64,000 nt of DNA from an uncultured Eubacteriales bacterium (GCA_900315265.1 OMYN01000006.1:1-64000), one strand, 5' to 3'; shown: positions 39,758 to 49,143, counted from the first letter of the stretch. The notes: generated by a model not told the origin, from the sequence alone. Made by a program: numbers and translations.

Positions 39758-41713
39758 TTATCTTCTGCTTTCTTTCGCAGCTTCTCCGAGTTTTTCGGCT
39801 TCTTCCATCCAGGCCGCCCGGGATGCATCCGACGGCATGCGCCAGTCGCCCCGGGGCGACAGAGTGACCGAACCTACCTTAGGTCCGTCCGGCAGGCAGG
39901 ATCGTTTGAACTGCTGGGCGAAAAAGCGGCGGTAAAAGTTCCGCAGCCACTTTAAAAATTCCCGGCTTTCCATCTGCCCGGGCTGATCCAGTTCAAAGGC
40001 TTTTTGAGCCAGGCGGTAGATCTTGGCGGGGCCGAAGCCGAATCGAAGTACGTAATACAATATAAAATCGTGGATCTCATAAGGGCCGACGATCTCTTCG
40101 GTCTTCTGAGAGATCTGGCCGTCCTTGGCGGGAAGAAGCTCCGGGCTGACCGGTGTCGCCAGGATATCCCTGAGGATGGCGCTCAGCTCTTGCCCGCTGA
40201 GCAGGATGTCCGGGTAAGTTGCTACTGTCGAAACAATATGACGGACCAGGGTCTTGGGAATGGACGTATTGACCGCATACATGGACATATGGTCGCCGTT
40301 GTAAGTAGCCCAGCCCAAAGCCAGCTCCGACAGATCGCCCGTACCGATGACCATTCCGCCCGCCTGGTTGGCAATGTCCATCAGGACCTGAGTCCTTTCA
40401 CGGGCCTGAGAATTTTCGTAGGTGACATCCGTATTGCTGCTGTCATGCCCGATATCGTCGAAATGCTGCTGAACAGCCTTGGTGATATCGACCGTGATCA
40501 GCTTGGCTCCGATAACGTCCGCTAATTGTTCTGCATTGGAACGGGTCCGTTTGGTCGTACCGAAACATGGCATGGTAACGGCCGTGATATCGGACCGTTT
40601 CCTTCCCAATCGATCCATAGCGCCGGCGCAAACCAAAAGAGCCAGTGTCGAATCAAGGCCGCCGGACAATCCCACGACGACCGTTTTGGCATGGGTGTGG
40701 TCGATCCGTTTGACCAGGCCTGCTGTCTGCATGGCCAGGATCTTGCGGCACCTTACGGCCGTATCCTGATCCCCGTAAGGGACAAAGGGATTGCGGCTGA
40801 CCGGTCTGGTCAAAGTCGTGACCTCCGGATTCAAATTGAAGGATATGGTCTGATATGCGCTGTCGTCCGCCATGGGAAAGCTCTGGTTTTTCATGCGTTC
40901 CGAAGTGATCCGCTCCAGATCCAGCTCGCTTTCCGTTATCCCGTTGGTAAACAAAGGACTCTCCGCCAGAATGCTGCCGTTCTCGCCTATCAGATCGTGG
41001 CCGGCAAAGACCATGTCCGTGGTCGATTCTCCCGGTCCTGCATCCGCGTAGATATAACCGCAGTAAAGGCGGCCCGAGCAGGAAGCGATCAGTTGGCGCC
41101 GGTATTCTTCCTTACCGATGGTCTCGTCGGATGCGGAAGGGTTGATTACGACCGTTGCTCCGGCCAGGCAATGATGGGTCGCCGGAGTATCCGCCACCCA
41201 CAGGTCCTCGCAGATCTCGCAGGCCACCACCAGAGAAGGCATCTGACGGCAGGCAAATAAAAGTCTGGTCCCGAAGGGGACCGGGGCCCCATTAATTAGG
41301 ACAGTGCTGACCTCCTGAGGAGCAGGCCAGAAATTGCGATGCTCATAAAATTCCTGACTGTTGGGCAGATGGCTTTTGGGGACAGCTCCCAGGATGCGGC
41401 CCCGGTTCATAAAGACAGCGCAGTTAAAAAGCTTACCGCCTTTTACCAGAGGGCAGCCTACGATCACCAGCATGTCTCCGGTAAGGGAAGCCAGTCTGAC
41501 CAGTTCTTTTTCTGAAGCTGTTAAAAGGGTCCTCTGACCGAACAGATCTCCGCAGGTATAACCGGTCAAAGACAGTTCCGGGAATGCCAGTATCTTGACA
41601 TGGTCCCGGGCTGCCTTCTTCATCATGTCAAGGATACGGTCAGCGTTGACTTTAGGGTCCGCTACACAGACCCTGGGAGAAGCAGCCGCTACTTTTATAA
41701 ATCCGTCTTTCAT
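39758..41713 (-). CDS. nadE: Glutamine-dependent NAD+ synthetase
   Basis: Makes NAD+ from deamido-NAD+, ATP and glutamine. It has 651 residues: an N-terminal nitrilase-type glutaminase domain with Glu46, Lys113 and Cys168 as catalytic triad candidates, and a C-terminal synthetase domain with the ATP-pyrophosphatase loop SGGLDS (350-355). The long two-domain form means ammonia is channelled from glutamine. The start overlaps the ispE stop (ATGA). Confidence 0.96.
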   Translation of the reverse strand: MKDGFIKVAAASPRVCVADPKVNADRILDMMKKAARDHVKILAFPELSLTGYTCGDLFGQRTLLTASEKELVRLASLTGDMLVIVGCPLVKGGKLFNCAVFMNRGRILGAVPKSHLPNSQEFYEHRNFWPAPQEVSTVLINGAPVPFGTRLLFACRQMPSLVVACEICEDLWVADTPATHHCLAGATVVINPSASDETIGKEEYRRQLIASCSGRLYCGYIYADAGPGESTTDMVFAGHDLIGENGSILAESPLFTNGITESELDLERITSERMKNQSFPMADDSAYQTISFNLNPEVTTLTRPVSRNPFVPYGDQDTAVRCRKILAMQTAGLVKRIDHTHAKTVVVGLSGGLDSTLALLVCAGAMDRLGRKRSDITAVTMPCFGTTKRTRSNAEQLADVIGAKLITVDITKAVQQHFDDIGHDSSNTDVTYENSQARERTQVLMDIANQAGGMVIGTGDLSELALGWATYNGDHMSMYAVNTSIPKTLVRHIVSTVATYPDILLSGQELSAILRDILATPVSPELLPAKDGQISQKTEEIVGPYEIHDFILYYVLRFGFGPAKIYRLAQKAFELDQPGQMESREFLKWLRNFYRRFFAQQFKRSCLPDGPKVGSVTLSPRGDWRMPSDASRAAWMEEAEKLGEAAKESRR

Positions 41714-42687
41714 GATTCAAAATCCTCTTCTGACCCGTTTTCCGGCAGAGCCGTATCCCGGTCCGCTCCCTGCCTGCCGTCCTTTTCACATAGGTCACCT
41801 TGGCCGCCGTGATAGGGATCCTTTCCTCCGATCCGGCACATGATGATCTCCATGCGGCCCAGCTGCCTGCGCAGGGTCATAAGGGCCTTCTGTGCTTTCA
41901 AGGCATCATCGAAGATGCCGAAGACCGTGGGACCGCTGCCCGTCATCCGGGCTCCCAGAGCACCCAGATCCATCATAGTGCTTTCGATCCTGCCCAGTAC
42001 GGGATAGTGTTCGACAGCGATCTTTTCCAGCTGATTACGCATCATCGAAGCGCTTTTGGCAAGGTCGGACGCCTTCATTGCCTCGATCATACCGTCTATA
42101 TCGGCAGGAGGATTATCCGGGGTAACATGATACTGTTGATAGGACCAGGGAGTAGAGATCCCGAAATTGGGCTTTACCAGAATACACAAGGCCTCCGGAA
42201 AAGGATCGATCCTGGTCAATTTCTCCCCTCTTCCTTCGGCAAGACAGGTACCGCCGATCACACAGTAAGGGACGTCGGAGCCCAGCTGCTGAGCCAGTTT
42301 CATCAGGCGCTCGTCCGGTAGATCAAGCCCGTAAAGGCGGGAAGCTCCCCTTAGAACGGCCGCTGCATCCGCGCTGCCTCCGGCCATGCCGGCCGCCACC
42401 GGGATCTTTTTAAAAAGACGGACATGTACCCCGCCGATCCCGTAGGTCTTCTGCAGCAGGCGTACGGCTTTGACAGCCAGGTTGCGTTCGTCTTTTACCA
42501 GATAAGGCAGATTGCACTCCAAGCTGGCTTCAAAACGCGGACGTTTATAAAGGTCGATCTCATCCCAGACATCGACCTGCTGCAGGATCATGGTTACTTC
42601 GTGATAGCCGTCCGCCCGTATGCCACCCACATTCAAAGCCAGGTTGACTTTGGCAAAAGCGCGTTCAAAGACACCGCTTTCCTTCAT
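41710..42687 (-). CDS. ispE: 4-diphosphocytidyl-2-C-methyl-D-erythritol kinase
   Basis: GHMP kinase of the non-mevalonate isoprenoid pathway. It has 325 residues. The GHMP ATP loop PVAAGMAGGSADAAA is at 96-110; AFAKVNLALNVGG at the start carries the substrate-site residues. It is about 35-40 residues longer than usual because of a polar C-terminal extension (GGKDPYHGGQ ... EEDFES) reaching into the nadE overlap. The ATG is only 17 nt after the base of a terminator stem, so no promoter fits between. Confidence 0.95.
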   Translation of the reverse strand: MKESGVFERAFAKVNLALNVGGIRADGYHEVTMILQQVDVWDEIDLYKRPRFEASLECNLPYLVKDERNLAVKAVRLLQKTYGIGGVHVRLFKKIPVAAGMAGGSADAAAVLRGASRLYGLDLPDERLMKLAQQLGSDVPYCVIGGTCLAEGRGEKLTRIDPFPEALCILVKPNFGISTPWSYQQYHVTPDNPPADIDGMIEAMKASDLAKSASMMRNQLEKIAVEHYPVLGRIESTMMDLGALGARMTGSGPTVFGIFDDALKAQKALMTLRRQLGRMEIIMCRIGGKDPYHGGQGDLCEKDGRQGADRDTALPENGSEEDFES

Positions 42688-42701
42688 AGCACTGCCTCCT
42701 T

Positions 42702-42739
42702 AAAAAAGCGGCCCCGCAAGCAAGCCCGGCCGCCGCTTT
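42702..42739 (-). terminator. Terminator hairpin abutting ispE
   Basis: AAAGCGGC/GCCGCTTT (42705-42712 with 42732-42739) with a GC-rich interior, then TTTTTTAAGGAGG in the RNA: the T tract runs directly into the ispE ribosome-binding site. It is the second of two hairpins after pgcA. Confidence 0.75.
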
Positions 42740-42743
42740 ATGG

Positions 42744-42780
42744 AAAGGGCCTTCAGCAAGAACCTGCCGAAGGCCCCTTT
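42744..42780 (-). terminator. First hairpin after the phosphoglucomutase gene
   Basis: GGGCCTTC/GAAGGCCC (42747-42754 with 42769-42776), extended by AAA/TTT with one bulge, 16 nt beyond the pgcA stop. The following TTTCC is a poor T tract, so alone it would terminate weakly. Confidence 0.55.
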
Positions 42781-42795
42781 TGGTCAAAAATGAAC

Positions 42796-44487
42796 TTATG
42801 CGTTGGGAAGAACGTCTTTCTTCAAGGTTTCGATCATCGTTTCCGCTTCTTTTTCGTCCTTGCCCTTGACGCCGAAATAGAACTTGATCTTGGGCTCCGT
42901 TCCCGAAGGACGTACACAGAACCAGCAGTTGTCCTCCAGCGTGAAGCGAAGCACATTGCTCTTGGGCAGGCCGTCGATCCCCTTGGAGTAATCCTTCAAT
43001 ACCTGGACTTTCAGGCCGCCGTAGCTATCCTTGTGATTATTGCGCAGGCTGTCCATCAGATCCCGGATCTTATCAGCCCCTTCAAGGCCCTCGAAAGTAA
43101 GGGAGATGGTCTCTTCTTTATAGTAGCCGTACTTCTTATACAAAGCTTCCAGGGCATCGACCAGGGTCATGCCCTTGGCCTTATAAATAGCTGCCATCTC
43201 GCTGATCATCAGGACCGCGCTGACGGAGTCCTTATCACGTGCATAGGTGCCGCACAGATATCCGTAGCTTTCCTCGAAACCGAACAGATAATGTCCGATC
43301 CCGGTGTTTACAGAATTGGTGATCTGCTGGCCGATGAATTTGAAGCCGGTCAGAACATCGCGCACTTCGACTCCGTAAGACTCGGCAATAGCGCGGGCCA
43401 TCTCGGTCGAAACGATGGTTTTTACGATAAAGCCATCCTTGGGCAGCGTGTCGGTCTTTTTACGGGCTTCCAGAATATAGGAAAGAAGCAGGGTCCCGGT
43501 CATATTGCCTGTAAACTGATGGAAAACACCATCTTTGGTGCGGACCAGAATGCCCATACGGTCAGCATCCGGGTCAGTTGCGATGCAAATGTCCGCGCCG
43601 ATCTGATCAGCCAGCTTTTGGGCCGGTTCGAAGACGCTCAGCACCTCGGGGTTCGGGTAAGGGCAGGTCGGGAAGTCGCCGTCCGGCATTTCCTGGCTGG
43701 GAACGATGACAGGTTCGAAACCGGCCTGTTTCAGTGCCCTCATGACCGGCATACGTCCCGTTCCGTGAAGAGGGGTATAAACGATCTTCAAATCTTTTGC
43801 GTATTTTTTGACCGCTTCTTTATCAATGATCATATCGGAAGCGGTATCGATGAATTTCTTATCGATGTCTTCGCCGATCTCAATGTAAAGTCCTTTGGCT
43901 TCCGCTTCGCTGCGGGGCATAGCCCTAACCCCGTCGAACAGATCGACCTTTTCGACCTCATCGATGATCTCTTCGTCCATTGGAGGCGGTACCTGGCATC
44001 CGTCCTCCCAGTAAGCCTTGTAGCCGTTGTACTTGGACGGGTTGTGGCTGGCCGTGATAACGACTCCGCCTTTGCATCCCAGTGTACGGATGGCAAAGGA
44101 AAGTTCCGGGGTAGGACGCAGCGACTCGAACACATAGGCCTTCATCCCGCTGGCGTTAGCGACTGCCGCTGTTTCACGGGCGAAAACATCCGACATATGA
44201 CGGGAGTCATAAGCAACGGCGATACCCTTTTCTTTCGCTTTCGGGTCTTTCTTGATCAGGTAGTTGACCAGACCCTGAGTTGCTCTGCGGACCGTATATA
44301 CATTCATACGGTTGGTACCTGCCGCGATCACGCCCCGAAGGCCGCCGGTACCGAATTCAAGATCCTTGTAGAATCGTTCCTGGATCTCTTTGTCATCATC
44401 TTTGATCGAACGAAGCTCTTCTTTGGTCGCCTCGTCGATGGCGTCACTCGTGAGCCACTGCTGATAGCGCTCTTTATAATCAGCCAT
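42796..44487 (-). CDS. pgcA: Alpha-phosphoglucomutase/phosphomannomutase family
   Basis: Interconverts hexose 1- and 6-phosphates, feeding UDP-glucose and glycogen or capsule synthesis. It has 563 residues. The phosphoserine loop TASHNPSKYNGYK has S147 as catalytic serine, the metal loop DPDADR is at 305-310, the sugar loop GFEESYGYL and the C-terminal phosphate-binding RPSGTEPKIKFY are intact. The length fits Firmicutes PgcA. It follows the PEGA protein gene by 36 nt and ends in two hairpins. Confidence 0.95.
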   Translation of the reverse strand: MADYKERYQQWLTSDAIDEATKEELRSIKDDDKEIQERFYKDLEFGTGGLRGVIAAGTNRMNVYTVRRATQGLVNYLIKKDPKAKEKGIAVAYDSRHMSDVFARETAAVANASGMKAYVFESLRPTPELSFAIRTLGCKGGVVITASHNPSKYNGYKAYWEDGCQVPPPMDEEIIDEVEKVDLFDGVRAMPRSEAEAKGLYIEIGEDIDKKFIDTASDMIIDKEAVKKYAKDLKIVYTPLHGTGRMPVMRALKQAGFEPVIVPSQEMPDGDFPTCPYPNPEVLSVFEPAQKLADQIGADICIATDPDADRMGILVRTKDGVFHQFTGNMTGTLLLSYILEARKKTDTLPKDGFIVKTIVSTEMARAIAESYGVEVRDVLTGFKFIGQQITNSVNTGIGHYLFGFEESYGYLCGTYARDKDSVSAVLMISEMAAIYKAKGMTLVDALEALYKKYGYYKEETISLTFEGLEGADKIRDLMDSLRNNHKDSYGGLKVQVLKDYSKGIDGLPKSNVLRFTLEDNCWFCVRPSGTEPKIKFYFGVKGKDEKEAETMIETLKKDVLPNA

Positions 44488-44523
44488 GTAAAGAAACCTC
44501 CTGTAAAATATGATTCTTGCCGA

Positions 44524-46539
44524 TCAATTTCCGCTGTCTGAATCTGATCCTGTTTCTTCGCCATTGCCGGATCCGGAGTTTGGATCATCCGGTGTTGAAC
44601 TGGGATCCGGCTGCTCCGGACTGCTTTCCGGCTGACTGGAAGACTGACTGGGCTCTTCCTGCCTGGACGACTCACTTGATTCGCTGCTTGATTCAGACGA
44701 ATTTTCGACCGGCGTAAAACCCGAAAAGTACAGGACCTGGTCGGTCAGATCGTCTCCGATGGTCAGGGTCTGGCTCTGATCATAGTAGCCGGTCTTGGTG
44801 CAGGTAACCGTGTAGGTGCCTGCCTCAAGTTCTGTCGTAAAGCTGGTCTCTGTCGAAACCTCCCCCTGATAGGTGGAATCGATATAAAGCGAAACCCCGT
44901 CAGCACTGACTGAAATGGTCACTTTTGCCGTCTTCTTCTCGAAGGTGACCGTCACTTCCTGATAGGGCTGAGAAACCGTAAAGGGAATCGTCTGGTCGTC
45001 GTAGCCGTCCGCCTTGATCACAGCATTGTAGTCACCGTAAGTCAGACTGATCTGGTCGGATGGGTCGTAGGTCTTTCCTTTGATTTCAACAGTAAACGTC
45101 ACATCCTGATCGGTCGTAAAGGAAACTTTTCCTTTCTTCTCTTGATAGGTCGGAGCCGTCACCGTGACGGTTTCTCCTGCCGTCACAAAAACGTTCTCCT
45201 GATAGGCGGTACTGGTCTGATTGTCCTTGGTCACATTGATCTTGACCAAAGCAGACCCCTCTTCCACCTGCGTCTTCATGCTGTCGCTGCTGATGGACTG
45301 GCTGATAGGACTGCCGTCCGAAGGTGTGATCACAAGCTGTCCTCCCACATCCTTATAACTGGACAGATTGAGGACCTCGACCGTACCCGTACTCTCTTCT
45401 TTTTCGATCTCGATGGTATATATATGCTTGTCTAAAATATAAGCCGTAAAGACTGTATTTTTATTGATGGCCCGCCGGTCGTAGGCCTTGCCCTGATAGC
45501 GGCAGACCGTATAGTCATCGACCGTATACGGAACTTTATCGATCACGATGCTGGTCTCGGCAGGAGTTACGCCGCTGACGCCCGTCAGCTTGACTACGTC
45601 CTTGGCGCTCTGCACCTTCGTTACCTTAGGCTGGTCTCCTTTATCATAACTCAGCGTGATGATATCGCCTACCTGGAACTTCGACAAAGCCACCTCATCA
45701 TCAAAATCCGAAAAACTCATTTCCTTCTTGGTATCCGCGCTGTAGACCAGCATGGTCTTATGTTTGGTATCAAGATTGGTGATGACTCCGCTGACCGAAA
45801 CCGATTCTGTCTCTACAAGGCTTGAAGAGGAATCATCGACCGGCACGGTTATTTTATGCTGGCCGAAAATCAGTACAACAGCGATCGCTGCCAGAAGAAG
45901 AACGATAATGGCGGAAATCACGCCGATAGTCAGGCCCTGGTGCTTATCCCGGTCATCGTCGTCGTCATTTTCGTCATCGCTGTTGTAATAACTGTCGTCA
46001 TCCTGCTCATCATAATCATAATCGACGTCGCTCCGGTAATCGGTATCTTCTGTCCGGTCGTCCATTGACGGGGGATATCCTTCCCCGGAATCTGACGGAT
46101 GCTCCGGCTCCTGGTAGGATGAGGAGCCCTCTGCATAGCTTTGGCTGTTGTTAAGAGGTTCTGTCTCAAATCGTCTGGTCGTACCCATATCCTGGCTGTT
46201 TGAAAAACCTTCTTCCTGCTGTCTTCTTTCTTCCTCTTCCATCGAAGTGATCTGTACCGATGGATTGAGCCGCTGCATAGAATACCGTTCTGTATCTGAA
46301 AATTCTTCGATGTCCGGTCCTTTCTGCGAAGCACTGCCTTCCGGAAGATTCCGCATGCGGCTTCTGGAAGCGGCTTCATCCGCTTTCATAGCAGCGCTTT
46401 TCCGGGCATTCTCTAAATTATGGCGGGCATGTTCCCGTTCATAAGCCTGCCTGGCATCGCTTTCGACCTGTTCACGGTCACGGAACAGATCGGTAAACTC
46501 AACTTGATCATCGCCCTCATAATGATCCTGATTGCTCAT
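44524..46539 (-). CDS. Membrane-anchored PEGA-domain protein, function unknown
   Basis: Not a characterised family that I recognise as a whole. It has 671 residues from the ATG at 46539 (MSNQDHYEGDD), preceded by GGAGGAG at 5 nt; an upstream start is less likely. Layout: residues 1-200 are cytoplasmic, polar and very acidic (runs of Asp near 180-197); one transmembrane helix at about 203-226; then an extracytoplasmic region of beta-rich segments. Near 540-605 a PEGA repeat is clear (GVSLYIDSTYQGEVSTET, LEAGTYTVTCTKTGY), with a related unit before it (PSDQISLTYGDYNAVIKADGY). The last 65 residues are Ser/Pro/Glu low complexity. It lies between cca and pgcA. It may bind wall or surface polysaccharide; that is inference. 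Confidence 0.85.
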   Translation of the reverse strand: MSNQDHYEGDDQVEFTDLFRDREQVESDARQAYEREHARHNLENARKSAAMKADEAASRSRMRNLPEGSASQKGPDIEEFSDTERYSMQRLNPSVQITSMEEEERRQQEEGFSNSQDMGTTRRFETEPLNNSQSYAEGSSSYQEPEHPSDSGEGYPPSMDDRTEDTDYRSDVDYDYDEQDDDSYYNSDDENDDDDDRDKHQGLTIGVISAIIVLLLAAIAVVLIFGQHKITVPVDDSSSSLVETESVSVSGVITNLDTKHKTMLVYSADTKKEMSFSDFDDEVALSKFQVGDIITLSYDKGDQPKVTKVQSAKDVVKLTGVSGVTPAETSIVIDKVPYTVDDYTVCRYQGKAYDRRAINKNTVFTAYILDKHIYTIEIEKEESTGTVEVLNLSSYKDVGGQLVITPSDGSPISQSISSDSMKTQVEEGSALVKINVTKDNQTSTAYQENVFVTAGETVTVTAPTYQEKKGKVSFTTDQDVTFTVEIKGKTYDPSDQISLTYGDYNAVIKADGYDDQTIPFTVSQPYQEVTVTFEKKTAKVTISVSADGVSLYIDSTYQGEVSTETSFTTELEAGTYTVTCTKTGYYDQSQTLTIGDDLTDQVLYFSGFTPVENSSESSSESSESSRQEEPSQSSSQPESSPEQPDPSSTPDDPNSGSGNGEETGSDSDSGN

Positions 46540-46586
46540 ATATCTCCTCCGCCGCCTCATTGTTTCGCTCGCGGCTGTCATTGTTA

Positions 46587-47798
46587 TTATACCATATCCG
46601 ATAGAGGTGCGCTGAAAAAATGGTCCTTTGCCGCCCCTATCAGACGTTCTTTTGTATTCAAGGCCGGATCTTCAACGACCTTCTGCTGCAGATAGGCCAG
46701 GACCCGGCCTACCTCTTTTCCTTTAGGGATACCGGCTCCTATCAGATCGTCCCCGTCAACAGCCAGTTCTATGACGGCTATAGGCGCATCCTTTTGAGAC
46801 CGGTACAGACCGTCAAGCTTAGCTTTTTGCCCGCTGCCGACCCTGCCGGCCGCGTAAAAAAGCTGGATCAGGCCCGGCACCGCTTCTTTACCGACTGCCA
46901 GCATCAGCCTGCGCATCGCTGCCTCGTCCTCTGGGATAGGATCATTGATATGAGTAGTCCAGAGGACCGCGGCTTTAATGGTGTCATTATCGAATTTCAG
47001 CTCTTTCAGCACCTTCCGGCACTTATCCGGACCGCCCGGATACAAAAAGGCAGCAAAACGGAGTGCTTTTACAGGCTCCACTTTCCCCGGTGCTTCCATA
47101 TCCGCCAGGGACAGATCTTCCGGATGGGGGATCAGATAGTCAAACAGATTCAGATCCTTCAGCATAGAAATCTTCTGGGGATGACTGCCTGTCAGCATCT
47201 TGGTCAGTTCTTCCTGAACTCTTTCCCGGCTGACCTTAAGCAGGGTCGGAGCCAGTTTGATGGCAGCTTCCCGGGTAGCCGGATCGATCGAAAATCCCAG
47301 CCTGCCGGCGAAGCGGACGGCTCTGAGCATGCGAAGGGCGTCTTCGTTAAAGCGTTTTTCGGGATCGCCGACACAGCGGATGACCTTTTTTTCCAGATCC
47401 CGGCGGCCGCCGAAATAGTCGACGAGCCCTCTGTCGGGATGGTATGCCATGGAATTGATAGTAAAATCGCGGCGGGCTACATCTTCGTAAAGACTGGCCG
47501 TATACTCCACATGGTCAGGCCTGCGGTGGTCGCTGTACTTACCGTCCAGGCGGTAGGTCGTTACCTCATAGCCGGCCCTGCCCATCAGCACCGTGACCGT
47601 CCCGTGTTCGATCCCCGTATCAAAAGTATGGGAAAAGAGTAGTTTGACTTCTTCGGGCCGGGCAGACGTCGTAATATCCCAGTCTTCCGGTTCGATACCC
47701 ATCAGGGCGTCGCGTACGCAGCCGCCGACAGCATAGGCTTCAAAACCGGCGGATTCCAGCCGGCGGATGATCTTTTCTGCGTTATCGTCCAGTCTCAC
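46587..47798 (-). CDS. cca: CCA tRNA nucleotidyltransferase
   Basis: Adds or repairs the 3' CCA of tRNAs (class II nucleotidyltransferase). It has 403 residues starting at a GTG supported by GGAGGG 7 nt upstream. The motif GGCVRD (25-30) and the metal aspartates D39-W-D41 are present, then the RRDFTINSMAY and RMLRAVRFAGRLGF motifs for base recognition. No HD domain is evident. Length fits Firmicutes enzymes. It begins 24 nt after a terminator stem. Confidence 0.95.
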   Translation of the reverse strand: MRLDDNAEKIIRRLESAGFEAYAVGGCVRDALMGIEPEDWDITTSARPEEVKLLFSHTFDTGIEHGTVTVLMGRAGYEVTTYRLDGKYSDHRRPDHVEYTASLYEDVARRDFTINSMAYHPDRGLVDYFGGRRDLEKKVIRCVGDPEKRFNEDALRMLRAVRFAGRLGFSIDPATREAAIKLAPTLLKVSRERVQEELTKMLTGSHPQKISMLKDLNLFDYLIPHPEDLSLADMEAPGKVEPVKALRFAAFLYPGGPDKCRKVLKELKFDNDTIKAAVLWTTHINDPIPEDEAAMRRLMLAVGKEAVPGLIQLFYAAGRVGSGQKAKLDGLYRSQKDAPIAVIELAVDGDDLIGAGIPKGKEVGRVLAYLQQKVVEDPALNTKERLIGAAKDHFFSAPLSDMV

Positions 47799-47815
47799 TC
47801 TTTTCCCTCCTTTCT

Positions 47816-47863
47816 TAAAAAACCGCCTTTCCGGAATGGCTGCGGGCCTGCCCGGTAAGGCGG
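47816..47863 (-). terminator. Intrinsic terminator after the sugar-kinase-like gene
   Basis: CCGCCTT plus CCGG pairs with CCGG plus AAGGCGG (47823-47834 with 47852-47863, one mismatch), followed in the RNA by TTTTTTAAG. The T tract runs into the cca ribosome-binding site. Confidence 0.8.
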
Positions 47864-47903
47864 CGTATTAATAAAGAATACCCGCTTGCAACAGGTTTCT
47901 TTT

Positions 47904-49013
47904 TTATTGCTGCTGAGCTTGTTGCCAATATTTTTCGACGATCTCAAGCATTTGGGGAAGTTTCCCTTCCATATCTTCCACCAGCTTGAGCTGGGTGCGG
48001 GCCCGGTCAAGGTTATGCTGAGGACGGGCTACTTTAAAGTAAACATCCCCGTTCAGATAATCGCCCAGGAAACGGATGCCCGTCTCGAAAGTGATCACGA
48101 TGCTGCCTTCGGCCAGGCTCCTTGCCTCGGCCAGGGAAAGCTTTTTGCCGACTGCTCTCATATAACCGCGGGTGAAGGCTTCGAACAGATCCATCCTCAT
48201 GAAGACCTTGGACAGATCCCGCTCGTCTTCTTCCGCATTGCTGGCGCCGAAACGGATACTGTCGCCGAAGTCATAAGCGGCGGCTCCGGGCATGATCGTA
48301 TCCAGATCGATGATGCAGACCGGCTGATTGGTCGTTTCATCCATCAGGATGTTATTGATCTTGGTATCGTTATGAGTGACCCTGAGCGGGATTTTTTCCT
48401 CTTCCAGTTCCTTTACAAGGACCTCTGCCAGTTCTTTTCTGGCCAGGGCGAATTCGACTTCTTTGCGGCAGCTGTCCAGCCTGCCTGCCTTATCGGCCTT
48501 TACTTCTTTTGTAAAGGTCTCGAAACGTACACGGGTATTATGGAAGTTTTTGATAACTTCGCCCAGCCGGTCGGCCGGGAAGGAGGACAGATCCGACAGG
48601 AAGCTTCCGAAAGCCACACCTGTCTGCTCGAACATTTCCGCGGAAGTGCACAGATCGAAAGAATGGGTATGGGAGATCAGGTCTTCCAGTCTCCAGACCT
48701 TTCCGTTTTCATCGGTATAATAATATTTTCCGTTATCGGCCGGGTAGAAATGAACGGTCTCGCGGGACACGTCCCCGCCCTTCTCTTCTACGATCTTTGC
48801 AAGATACTGAGTGACCTGGACCGCATTGTTCATCAAGATATCCGGATCCGGAAATACATTGGTATTCAGGCGCTGCAGCACATAGGAATGCTCTTTGCCG
48901 CTTCCTGCAGTGACCACGTGGATCGTATCGTTGATATGACCGGAACCGAAAGGCTCCGCGCTGACGATCGGATCCGTAATACCGAAATGAACCATAATGG
49001 ATGCGTAATCCAT
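47904..49013 (-). CDS. Aminoglycoside-phosphotransferase-fold kinase, NahK-like
   Basis: Has 369 residues from the ATG at 49013 (MDYASIMVHFGI); a longer frame upstream is rejected because GGGGG lies 9 nt before this ATG and the upstream part overlaps the promoter. Catalytic loop HNDTKINN (214-221) and metal-binding D236-L-D238 are those of the APH/choline-kinase fold; GSGHINDT (23-30) is the nucleotide loop. The overall pattern resembles N-acetylhexosamine 1-kinases that phosphorylate GlcNAc or GalNAc, but no lacto-N-biose pathway genes are near, so the substrate is a guess. Confidence 0.82.
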   Translation of the reverse strand: MDYASIMVHFGITDPIVSAEPFGSGHINDTIHVVTAGSGKEHSYVLQRLNTNVFPDPDILMNNAVQVTQYLAKIVEEKGGDVSRETVHFYPADNGKYYYTDENGKVWRLEDLISHTHSFDLCTSAEMFEQTGVAFGSFLSDLSSFPADRLGEVIKNFHNTRVRFETFTKEVKADKAGRLDSCRKEVEFALARKELAEVLVKELEEEKIPLRVTHNDTKINNILMDETTNQPVCIIDLDTIMPGAAAYDFGDSIRFGASNAEEDERDLSKVFMRMDLFEAFTRGYMRAVGKKLSLAEARSLAEGSIVITFETGIRFLGDYLNGDVYFKVARPQHNLDRARTQLKLVEDMEGKLPQMLEIVEKYWQQAQQQ

Positions 49014-49086
49014 AAATAAATCCCCCGTAATATTTGTAAATTTTGTCGTTAACTTTTCTTTATCGCTGTTCATGTAATAATAAGGG

Positions 49087-49116
49087 ATTATAACATACCT
49101 ATCTTTCAAAATACAA
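49087..49116 (-). promoter_or_regulatory. Predicted promoter of the NahK-like kinase
   Basis: TTGTAT (49111-49116), 18 bp, perfect TATAAT (49087-49092) on the minus strand, giving a leader of about 67 nt. It is divergent from the promoter at 49144-49172. Confidence 0.65.
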
Positions 49117-49143
49117 GACGCCCTTTAGGTCCGCTGCGCCGGC

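Noticed and set aside
42424-44541. A 705-codon plus-strand open frame opposite pgcA and ispE
   Set aside because: It is antisense to two conserved genes, lacks a ribosome-binding site and resembles no protein; it arises from the codon bias of the real genes.
49014-49109. N-terminal extension of the NahK-like kinase
   Set aside because: It runs through the predicted promoter (TATAAT at 49087-49092) and has no ribosome-binding site; the ATG at 49013 has GGGGG 9 nt before it.
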